DNA from: Nitrospira sp.
Lineage (GTDB): Bacteria > Nitrospirota > Nitrospiria > Nitrospirales > Nitrospiraceae
Direction of reading: 5' to 3'
NCBI GenBank assembly: GCA_030123625.1
Contig: CP126121.1
Coordinates: 846,179 to 910,178 of the forward strand
Length of the DNA: 64,000 nucleotides
Of this stretch, positions 57,876-64,000 are shown piece by piece. The notes beneath the pieces were generated by a model. That model saw only the letters and a list, made by a program, of their open reading frames with translations. It was not told the origin of the DNA and searched no databases. The translations under genes were made by a program, and so were the position numbers. Every line of letters starts with the position of its first letter. Position 1 is the first letter of the stretch.

Positions 57876-57918
57876 CATCTCTCATACGTATTGAATTTAG
57901 AAAACAGCACTGGACGTC

Positions 57919-58200
57919 ATGAAGTTCGCCATCATAGGCTACGACGGCCCACAAGGCGAGGCCAAACGGAAAATCCATCGGGCTGCCCACTTAGCGAACC
58001 TCGAACCGCTTGATAGGCAGGGACGAGTCGTTCTCGCAGGCCCTCTTACGGATAAAGCTGGCAGCTTATTGGTATTAGAGTTTGAAGCACAGGAGGAGGC
58101 TGAAGAGTTCATCCGCCATGATCCCTATACGGTTTACGGCGTCTTTGAACGAGTAGAAATTCATCCGTTTCTGCAGATTCTCCCCAAATCGCCCTCGTAA
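57919..58200 (+). CDS. YciI-like (YCII-related) protein
   Basis: A 93-residue ferredoxin-like protein with a conserved His near residue 23 and Asp in RHDPY (FIRHDPYTVYGVFE). The YCII family has members that act as small dehydrochlorinases or accessory proteins. The substrate here is unknown. It is probably in the same unit as DUF2203 and lies just left of the insertion sequence. Confidence 0.85.
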   Translation: MKFAIIGYDGPQGEAKRKIHRAAHLANLEPLDRQGRVVLAGPLTDKAGSLLVLEFEAQEEAEEFIRHDPYTVYGVFERVEIHPFLQILPKSPS

Positions 58201-58232
58201 GCTCCCTCCTCACTCCTAAAGTCGTACTCCTT

Positions 58233-58247
58233 TGGGGTTTAAAAATA
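58233..58247. repeat. Left 15-bp target-site duplication
   Basis: TGGGGTTTAAAAATA, identical to the copy at 59659-59673. It directly abuts the TGTAG end of the insertion sequence. Confidence 0.85.
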
Positions 58248-59658
58248 TGTAGATAGCAAGTTAAGTTGTCCGGTTTATGTAGCACATGATCTGTCCGGTA
58301 TTTCGCTCGAATAATTTCAGCCGTGCGCCGAAATGTTTTCGCGCACAATTGGCCTAGGATCAACGATCGGTCGGCCGCCCGATCGGCGGGTCGGGCCGCG
58401 ACGGCTTGAAGGGGCGTCTTTGGATTCGATCACCCGCCCATCCGGCTGATACCGCGCCAAGCATCGCGGGCCATGGAACACGGCCAAGGTACTATCGGGA
58501 TACGCATGGACCCGCACGGTGGTCTTCACATAATGGAACCGGTGTTGATCGGGCGGAATCTGCAGATGCTGGCCCTGATAGCGCACCGTGTTGTCATTGG
58601 CCACCACCCGCTCATCCTGCACACAGAGAATCTCGGCCAGGTTCGAACCAATCCAGGGGACGAAGGCCGTCCCCGCTTCGACGGCCGGCACGGCAAACCG
58701 CCGATTGTAGGCCGGAAGAAATTGCTCGGTGAGATATCGGTTGGCCGCTGCGATGGTGGTGATCCTGGCCAGGGCCAGCTCTTTGGGCAATCGATCTTGC
58801 AGGGTGCGGAAGACCCGTTCGGAACGGCCCCGCGCTTCCGGCGAATAGGCGGCAATGAGCGTGATCCCCAATTGCCGGAGCGCCCGATGCACCTGCGTGA
58901 GCCGCGTCTTATCGACCTTGCCTCCCGTCTTCTCCGTATACCAGTAGTGCGAGCCGCGATCGGTATAGAGGGAACTGAACAGGCCCTGTTTTTCAATGAC
59001 CTCCCGCAGACCCCGGAAACTGCTCATCGTCCCTTCTTCTTCGACGAAGAAGGCCGAGTACATCTCGCTGGTCGCATCATCCAGAGTCACAATCAGATCC
59101 CATTGGCATCCCGGTACCCATTCATGCCGGGATCCGTCTTGGTGCAGCATCATCCCCGGCAAGGGTTTGCGGGGCCGCTTCTTGCGATGCGCTCCGCGCC
59201 GGGAGGCCCGAGTCACGTGTCCTGCCCGTTGCAGCCGGTTCTTCGTCCACGTGTAGGAGCGCGTCCCCCCATGCTCTTGGTGCCAGCGCTCATGAAAATG
59301 CTTCACGGTCCAGCCCCGGTACTGTGTCTCATACAACGTCACCATCCGAAGCGCTTCATCTACCGGCACCGCCCGAGCCGAGGCCCGGCCCAGCCGCCGA
59401 TCTTCTAATCCCTCCACACCCTCGGTTTCGTAGCGGACGCTCCAGCGGCGAAACGTCCGTTCCGTGACGCCTAACAGCTCCGCCGCCTCCGCCATGGTCA
59501 GTTCCCCTCGGTGTCGCCGCGCATACAACTCTTCAAATCGCATCCGTCTCACCTCCTGTAGCACTGTCGCCCGCATCATGGTGGCCCTCCTTGAGGGCGC
59601 ACCGTAAACCGGACACTTCATGTGCTACAAAAAGCGGACAGATGATGGGCTAGCTACA
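58248..59658 (-). mobile_element. Intact insertion sequence (ISNCY-type transposase), 1411 bp
   Basis: The element begins TGTAGATAGC and ends GCTAGCTACA (inverted, one mismatch), with a second layer of inverted sequence about 20 bases inside each end (GTAGCACATGA flanked by TGTCCG copies). It is flanked by perfect 15-bp direct repeats. The transposase gene is uninterrupted. The insertion lies between the YciI gene and the promoter of the TPR gene. Confidence 0.85.
58317..59579 (-). CDS. Transposase, integrase-core DDE type (ISNCY)
   Basis: A 420-residue transposase. An N-terminal helix-turn-helix (ELTMAEAAELLGVTERTFRR) is followed by a DDE integrase core with HQDGSRHEWVPG (first Asp), LYTDRGSHYW (second Asp) and EARGRSERVFRTLQDRLPKE (Glu), then a C-terminal DNA-binding tail. 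This organisation is that of the ISNCY group with an rve domain. The ATG at 59579 has AGGAGG six bases upstream. The frame is open to 59621. The gene is intact. Confidence 0.9.
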   Translation of the reverse strand: MMRATVLQEVRRMRFEELYARRHRGELTMAEAAELLGVTERTFRRWSVRYETEGVEGLEDRRLGRASARAVPVDEALRMVTLYETQYRGWTVKHFHERWHQEHGGTRSYTWTKNRLQRAGHVTRASRRGAHRKKRPRKPLPGMMLHQDGSRHEWVPGCQWDLIVTLDDATSEMYSAFFVEEEGTMSSFRGLREVIEKQGLFSSLYTDRGSHYWYTEKTGGKVDKTRLTQVHRALRQLGITLIAAYSPEARGRSERVFRTLQDRLPKELALARITTIAAANRYLTEQFLPAYNRRFAVPAVEAGTAFVPWIGSNLAEILCVQDERVVANDNTVRYQGQHLQIPPDQHRFHYVKTTVRVHAYPDSTLAVFHGPRCLARYQPDGRVIESKDAPSSRRGPTRRSGGRPIVDPRPIVRENISAHG

Positions 59659-59673
59659 TGGGGTTTAAAAATA
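59659..59673. repeat. Right 15-bp target-site duplication
   Basis: TGGGGTTTAAAAATA, the right copy of the target duplication. It ends one base before the -35 of the TPR gene promoter. Confidence 0.85.
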
Positions 59674-59702
59674 TTGTCCGATGTTAAACCGAGCGGTATA
59701 GT
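59674..59702 (+). promoter_or_regulatory. Promoter of the TPR gene, next to the insertion sequence
   Basis: TTGTCC (59674-59679) and TATAGT (59697-59702) have a 17-base spacer. Transcription would start near 59709, which is the ATG of the gene, so the mRNA could be leaderless. The -35 is intact despite the adjacent insertion. Confidence 0.6.
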
Positions 59703-59708
59703 TTGCTT

Positions 59709-60974
59709 ATGGGTTTTCGACACGTACTGCGGATTGTTTTCGTCGTCGCCTCCCTCTTTATCACGTATCAACTTGCAAATGCTTCAGAAACCACGGTAGT
59801 GGCCGAGGGACATTACGTGATGGGAGATAGCGACACTCTGGCAATCGCTGAGGAACGAGTCCTCCGGCTGGCTCAACGCAGAGCGGTTGAAGAGGCCGGG
59901 GTGTATATCGAGTCCGTATTTCAAGACATAGAGAAAGCCTCCTCGGGAAAGAGCTTCCGATCCAGTTCATTGGCGATTCGTACTATTGCTGCCTCGATAA
60001 CAAAAACCGAAATCCTGGAATCACGACGCTCCTTCAAAGACGATCGACCAAGTTTCTATATCCGTATCCGCGCGGTCGTCAATCTCGACAGCCTTCAAGC
60101 TGCAGTTCAACGGTGGCAATCCGAGGAGCGATTTGCCGAACATTTTCGTCGGCTTCAGAGCGAGAATGCGGATCTCAAGGCGCAACTCCGCGAACTAAAG
60201 ACCGCCCCTACTGCCGTGCGGACTCTCACCCTTGAGCCGCTCGACCATACAAAAGATCGCGAGCAGGTTCGGATATTGGTCGAGAAAGCGATCCTTTCTC
60301 ACCACCTTCCCCTGAAACTCGACTTGCTCTCACAGGCAGCGGCTTTGGACCCTCAGTCTGTGGAACCTTTGATCGTGCGTGGGCAAACTTATTTACGGCT
60401 CGCATCCGCTGCCTATTCCAACAAGTCAAGACCGAATGAATATTCCGAATATATCGACAATGCCGGAATGGATTTCGATCGAGCCATTCTCCTTGATCCA
60501 AAGAACACCTGGGCCTTCCTTGGAAGAGGAGACGTCAACACATGGTTGCATCGGCCTGTTGAGGCAGCTCACGCATTTGAACAGGTACTTGAATTGGATC
60601 CTTTTTTTGATTTAGCACGCTATCGCCTCATCAATTTGTATACCGCCGAGGCTCGCAAATTGATCTCCTTAAAGCAGTGGTCATCCGCCCTGACGGCCTT
60701 GCAAAAGTGCTTGCCTCCTGAAATCCCTGACAGTTGGATTCTCTACCAAAAAGAAGCCTATCTGCTCAGAAGCGGCATCTACAAGAAGTTGGGCCGGCCT
60801 ATCCAAGCGATCGATGACCTTAGTGCGATCCTACGAGCCAATCCCACTGATAGACAGACCCTGCTCGCGAGAGCCGCGCTTTACCAGAAAGAGCTGCACG
60901 GGCGTGCCGCAAAAGATGACCTTGAACGTGCGTGCATGCTCGGGGCCACGGCTGCCTGCGAACAACTCCCATAG
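59709..60974 (+). CDS. Exported TPR-repeat protein
   Basis: A 421-residue protein with a signal peptide (LRIVFVVASLFITYQLANASE). The first domain (TTVVAEGHYVMGDSDTLAI, RAVEEAGVYIESVFQDIE and FYIRIRAVVNLDSLQAAV) recalls FlgT-N/LPP20-like domains. A short coiled coil follows (LQSENADLKAQLRELK). Then come several TPR units, such as DFDRAILLDPKNTWAFLGRG and AFEQVLELDPFFDLARYRLI. It is probably a periplasmic protein-interaction module. The function is unknown. Start ATG 59709 with no ribosome site is consistent with a leaderless message. TTG at 59703 is also in frame. Confidence 0.8.
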   Translation: MGFRHVLRIVFVVASLFITYQLANASETTVVAEGHYVMGDSDTLAIAEERVLRLAQRRAVEEAGVYIESVFQDIEKASSGKSFRSSSLAIRTIAASITKTEILESRRSFKDDRPSFYIRIRAVVNLDSLQAAVQRWQSEERFAEHFRRLQSENADLKAQLRELKTAPTAVRTLTLEPLDHTKDREQVRILVEKAILSHHLPLKLDLLSQAAALDPQSVEPLIVRGQTYLRLASAAYSNKSRPNEYSEYIDNAGMDFDRAILLDPKNTWAFLGRGDVNTWLHRPVEAAHAFEQVLELDPFFDLARYRLINLYTAEARKLISLKQWSSALTALQKCLPPEIPDSWILYQKEAYLLRSGIYKKLGRPIQAIDDLSAILRANPTDRQTLLARAALYQKELHGRAAKDDLERACMLGATAACEQLP

Positions 60975-61072
60975 TGATACTTCTCACCACGCTGCCTGTT
61001 GACGCCCACCGAGTTGCTCTCGCATCATGCCACATCACCGCTGTCTCATACGTCATAACCCCATACAGTCAT

Positions 61073-61102
61073 TTGACAATCCAAAAGATCGACACCTATA
61101 AT
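61073..61102 (+). promoter_or_regulatory. Perfect-hexamer sigma-70 promoter of the oxidoreductase operon
   Basis: TTGACA (61073-61078) and TATAAT (61097-61102), both fully consensus, with an 18-base spacer. It is the best promoter seen in the window. Initiation would be near 61109, leaving about 230 bases of leader. Confidence 0.8.
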
Positions 61103-61116
61103 GCGGAGGATCTGTA

Positions 61117-61141
61117 GTCGGACTTTTTGAGCAGCTTCTGC
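61117..61141. repeat. Possible solitary end of the palindromic repeat family
   Basis: CGGACTTTTTGAGCAGCTTCTGC here resembles CGGACTTTTTCAGCATCCTGC at the right end of repeat copy 1. The other end and middle of the repeat are missing. It overlaps the start of the predicted leader. Confidence 0.4.
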
Positions 61142-61341
61142 AGCTTCTATAGTCATGCAGGCGGGCAAAGGGCCTAAACTCTCTACTAAATAGTGGGCCC
61201 GAAAGTTCCGTGAGATGGGCCTTCTGTGATCTTGAACAAAAGTGGAGAAACAGCTTAGAGTGTCTCAGAGAATCAATACGTGTACGTGAAAAACCACCAT
61301 AATCCTTCGTCAACCAAAATTTTCCCGGAGAGTACGTTGTG

Positions 61342-61977
61342 ATGAGTGACTATCGTGTGCTTCCAGGCCCAGAACATTTTCTTCCCCCTGCTGCCGCAAG
61401 CATGGGAATTCGATTACCGAACCCCGGAGAAGCTCACATCAACGGCGTAATCGTTCGGGAGGAGGATGCCTATGAAGAAGCTGCCCGCCAATTTCTAATG
61501 GCGAAAGTACCGACAATCTTCCCTGGACCCCTCGTGCTTTGGGCATGGAATGAGAAAGCAGCAAAAAAAGCCACGGCTATTCGGCATCTTTTTAATACGC
61601 TCGTCGAATGCGTTCAGCCCGGCCAAAAACCGATGCTGATACCCATGCCTGACTATCGTCCCAAGTATCCAAAAATTAACCCTGAAATCGAGATCAATCC
61701 CAATCATCCTAATTTGACCATTTGGCACAATAAGATTGACTGCTGCGTATTTATCGGTGTGCATTGTCATCAGGCCAATCTGTCGCTGAAGATTATTCGC
61801 GGAGGGACATCCTGCTATACTATCGCCATGTGCGCGCAGGCTGGCCATGAAGACGCCATGCTCTCATTCCGTGATGCATCCGTCGAAAAAATCATGCGAT
61901 TGGCCGATACCATCAAACGATTGAAAGGGACTGTCCAACCACGCCTAGCGTCAGTGAAGAATGGCGTCTCAAATTGA
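61342..61977 (+). CDS. Ancillary subunit of a 2-oxoacid:ferredoxin oxidoreductase (PorE/ForE-like)
   Basis: A 211-residue protein sometimes annotated as a carbon monoxide dehydrogenase beta-like subunit. It has no ferredoxin-type CxxCxxC motif, so it is not the delta (iron-sulfur) subunit. The core region is LTIWHNKIDCCVFIGVHCHQ followed by LKIIRGGTSCYTIAMCAQ, with several Cys/His. In five-subunit pyruvate or 2-oxoglutarate:ferredoxin oxidoreductases such as those described in Hydrogenobacter an extra E subunit is present. Its role is not firmly established. I assign it by position before the alpha subunit. The ATG at 61342 is preceded by GTG at 61339. Confidence 0.7.
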   Translation: MSDYRVLPGPEHFLPPAAASMGIRLPNPGEAHINGVIVREEDAYEEAARQFLMAKVPTIFPGPLVLWAWNEKAAKKATAIRHLFNTLVECVQPGQKPMLIPMPDYRPKYPKINPEIEINPNHPNLTIWHNKIDCCVFIGVHCHQANLSLKIIRGGTSCYTIAMCAQAGHEDAMLSFRDASVEKIMRLADTIKRLKGTVQPRLASVKNGVSN

Positions 61978-62025
61978 TCTGATCCTTTGAATTGAACCGT
62001 ACGTGTCTGAAAGGAGGCCGGGTCC

Positions 62026-63237
62026 ATGGCTGAAATAAAATCCGTCATTGGAACACAGAATAAGAAGGGCCAAACGTATACCGACGCATGGAAGCTTCTG
62101 AATGAAGCCCCGCGGACCCCGTCCTTTTTTACGGGTTCGGAAGTCATCAAAGAAGCCATCCGACGTGCCAGCTGTGACGTCATGATCGCATACCCGATTA
62201 CACCGCAAAGCGAGGCCGCCGCGCTCATCGGCGAGTTGTTCGCAGAAGGCTATGTCGGCGACTACTTCCGCGGCGAGAGTGAGTTCGCCGTCATGTCACA
62301 ATGCGCAGGAGCCGCCTTCGGAGGAGCACGAGTATTTACGACGACCGCCGGACCGGGCACGATGCGCGCCATGGAGAACTTCCCCATGTGGGCCGGCGCC
62401 AGGCTGCCGATTCAGATGATTGTCACCTGTCGAGGCATCAATTCACCTCTCTCAATTCAGCCGGACACTCTCGAAATCGCCTATCTACTGAACACCGGCA
62501 TGTTGGTGTGGCATGCAGAGACTGCCCAAGATTTCTTCGATTGGATTCTGAAGGGTTACATGGTGTCAGAAGAGCCGGATGTACACCTTCCACTCGCACT
62601 GTGCTGCGATGGATTCTTTGTCACTCACACGAAAGACGTGGTGAATTTGACACCTGCCGATATGTGTCTGCCACCCTACGATCCTTACAGGTCTCCCGTG
62701 CCTTGTATGGATATGGAGTGTCCACCCGTTCGTATGATGCGCGACCCATTTGTCATGAAGAGCAACTACATTAGCTACGCCACCCACGCCAGTTGGCAGC
62801 AAGAAATTTGGGCCGCTGTCGAACGTTCCCGTAAACACTCAATCCACTGGCTGAATGGCCTCATCGATACAGAAAATACTGATGCGGATATCATGATCGT
62901 ATCGTCTGGCACAGCCGTTTCCCAAGGCCGAGAGGCGATTCGGATGTTGGAGGATGAAGGCGTCCGCTGCGGTCTCGTAAAGGTGAAGACATTGCGCCCT
63001 TGGCCGGAAGAAGAAATTCGTGAAGCCACAAAAAACGCGAAGCACATCTTTGTGCCGGAGTTCAACGTGACCGGATGGTTGGCCAAAGAAATCCGTGCCA
63101 CTATTCCGAATCCCCATCGGGTCCATGCCGGTCCACACGTTTGCGGAGGCATGACGATGCCGCCGGAGATCATCGTGTCTGAAATTAAGACAGCCCTTGG
63201 GATGAAGACCCTTTCCCTGGCTGGTCGTGGAAGCTGA
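62026..63237 (+). CDS. porA: 2-oxoacid:ferredoxin oxidoreductase alpha subunit
   Basis: A 403-residue alpha subunit of a pyruvate/2-oxoacid:ferredoxin oxidoreductase, which in the reductive TCA cycle carboxylates acetyl-CoA or succinyl-CoA with reduced ferredoxin. The N-terminal domain has GSEVIKEAIRRASCDVMIAY then PITPQSEAAALIGELF, and FAVMSQCAGAAFGGARVFTT follows. The C-terminal transketolase-like domain is TADIMIVSSGT-like (DADIMIVSSGTAVSQGREA). A full AAAGGAGG lies eight bases before the ATG. Substrate choice, pyruvate or 2-oxoglutarate, is not decidable from this window. Confidence 0.9.
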   Translation: MAEIKSVIGTQNKKGQTYTDAWKLLNEAPRTPSFFTGSEVIKEAIRRASCDVMIAYPITPQSEAAALIGELFAEGYVGDYFRGESEFAVMSQCAGAAFGGARVFTTTAGPGTMRAMENFPMWAGARLPIQMIVTCRGINSPLSIQPDTLEIAYLLNTGMLVWHAETAQDFFDWILKGYMVSEEPDVHLPLALCCDGFFVTHTKDVVNLTPADMCLPPYDPYRSPVPCMDMECPPVRMMRDPFVMKSNYISYATHASWQQEIWAAVERSRKHSIHWLNGLIDTENTDADIMIVSSGTAVSQGREAIRMLEDEGVRCGLVKVKTLRPWPEEEIREATKNAKHIFVPEFNVTGWLAKEIRATIPNPHRVHAGPHVCGGMTMPPEIIVSEIKTALGMKTLSLAGRGS

Positions 63238-63292
63238 ACTATACTGACGCGAACCTGTCCGCTCTGACGAGCGACACTGAGGAGGCCTATAT

Positions 63293-64000
63293 ATGAGCAA
63301 GGAGCGCATTCAAATATCTGAAGCCTTATACGATATCATGCCGTCGGACTATCAGGATCTCGTAAAGAGCGCCACTTACGGCAAAGAAGATCGCGGCTGG
63401 AAAGACATCGGAACATCTAAGGAGCTGATTGAGCAGCATTCGCTCTGCGCCGGATGCCCCGAGTCCATGGCCTTCCGCTATATATTGGCCTCACTCCCCA
63501 ATCCTGAAGATACGGTCATGGTCGGTTCAACCGGCTGTACCAGCCTGGTATTTCCCATGGTCGCTGTCCATAACATCCACTCGTTGTTTGGGAACCAAAA
63601 CGCGATCGCATCCGGCCTTAAACGTGCTCTCAGCGTCAGGTTCCCCGACCGTGTAAAAGACGTCGTCGTCCTCGCTGGCGATGGTGCGACCGTCGACATC
63701 GGTCTGGACATGACTCTTCAGGCTTGGTTCCGGCAGGAAAAATTCACGACCATTTGCTTCGACAATGAGCTCTACGCCAATACCGGCGGTCAGGAAAGCG
63801 GGCTCATGCAGAAAGGCTTTGTCGCCAAAATGGCTCCGGTCGGCAAACTATTCGACAAGGTGCGGTTGCCTGAGATTGCCCGCGAGTCCGGCTGTCACTA
63901 TGTTGTGAACTGCACGGTCAGCAAACCGTCGCTGGTCGAAAAAGTTATCCGCAATGCGGTGCATATCGCCCGTGAAATCGGCCCGACCTACCTCCAGCTC
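63293..64000 (+). CDS. porB: 2-oxoacid:ferredoxin oxidoreductase beta subunit, 3' truncated by the window
   Basis: The first 236 codons of the beta (TPP-binding) subunit. The iron-sulfur region has SLCAGCPESMAFRYI and STGCTSLVF. The thiamine diphosphate site is LAGDGATVDIGLDMTLQAWF with the DNELYANTGGQESG that completes it. A strong ribosome site GAGGAGG is seven bases before ATG. No stop occurs before base 64000. The gamma and delta subunit genes are expected to follow outside the window. Confidence 0.93.
   Translation, partial: MSKERIQISEALYDIMPSDYQDLVKSATYGKEDRGWKDIGTSKELIEQHSLCAGCPESMAFRYILASLPNPEDTVMVGSTGCTSLVFPMVAVHNIHSLFGNQNAIASGLKRALSVRFPDRVKDVVVLAGDGATVDIGLDMTLQAWFRQEKFTTICFDNELYANTGGQESGLMQKGFVAKMAPVGKLFDKVRLPEIARESGCHYVVNCTVSKPSLVEKVIRNAVHIAREIGPTYLQL

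Larger units (their letters stand above)
60975..61341. other. Intergenic region and long leader of the oxidoreductase operon
   Basis: About 365 bases holding a consensus promoter at 61073-61102 and a leader of about 230 bases. The leader has GGGCC at 61170 and GGCCC near 61196 that can pair, and a third GGGCC near 61218 that competes. A 25-base stretch at 61117-61141 resembles the right end of the palindromic repeat family. Confidence 0.55.

Noticed and set aside
61165..61222. GGGCC...GGCCC hairpin in the oxidoreductase leader as a terminator
   Set aside because: No T run follows, so it is not an intrinsic terminator. Kept only as a leader structure.

Overview
The window looks like chromosome of a Nitrospirota bacterium, most likely genus Nitrospira. 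I infer this from gene content and family resemblance, not from a database match. The main pointers are an ancillary-subunit type 2-oxoacid:ferredoxin oxidoreductase cluster at the right end (the reductive-TCA enzyme type of nitrite oxidisers), a Gram-negative Rod/Mre set, several lipoproteins of unknown function, and a recurring palindromic intergenic repeat. Nearly all genes between about 0.3 and 17.4 kb and between 19 and 57 kb lie on the minus strand.

Layout. Bases 1-1153 hold remnants of three toxin-antitoxin loci (MazF/PemK-like, HicB-like, DUF4258 with a YgiT-type zinc finger). Three of these four genes carry a single-base lesion. Bases 1160-5350 encode three MFS exporters, two of them tandem paralogues. 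Bases 5720-16908 carry topA, dprA, rng and the rod-shape operon mreB-mreC-mreD-mrdA-rodA. Bases 17-26 kb hold an RDD protein, a SurA-N protein, a deleted IS630 copy, a cupredoxin, a polyprenyl synthase, an overlapping DUF6502/DUF5666 pair, queA, a SpoIID-like protein and DUF2905. Bases 26-37 kb form an aspartate/branched-chain amino acid region (ilvB, ilvN, ilvC, psd, pssA, leuA, cupin, leuB, NHL protein, asd). Next come rnpB, an M48 protease, a short RNase HIII, a tRNA with CAU anticodon, rpoD, dnaG, and a histidine operon in two blocks (hisH, lipoprotein, hisA, hisF, hisIE, HIT and hisG, hisD, hisB) split by a divergent MntA/HepT toxin-antitoxin module. murA, prmC, prfA, rpmE and rho follow. 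The right end holds DUF2203 and YciI proteins, an intact insertion sequence with a 15-bp target duplication, a TPR protein, and the start of the oxidoreductase operon.

The most notable observation is the leuA leader. It is a tRNA-sensing T-box riboswitch with a leucine CUC specifier. Its stem I is interrupted by a roughly 124-bp palindromic repeat, and a second copy of the same repeat family lies between the T-box terminator and the leuA ribosome binding site. A third, larger copy abuts the rng stop codon. Other regulatory signals include a promoter with perfect TTGACA/TATAAT hexamers in front of the oxidoreductase genes, a palindrome cluster in the ilvB-ilvN spacer, a possible leaderless promoter next to the insertion sequence, and a strong terminator after rpmE.

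All calls come from reading the sequence. Starts were moved where a Shine-Dalgarno sequence, a four-base overlap or the family N-terminus argued for it.
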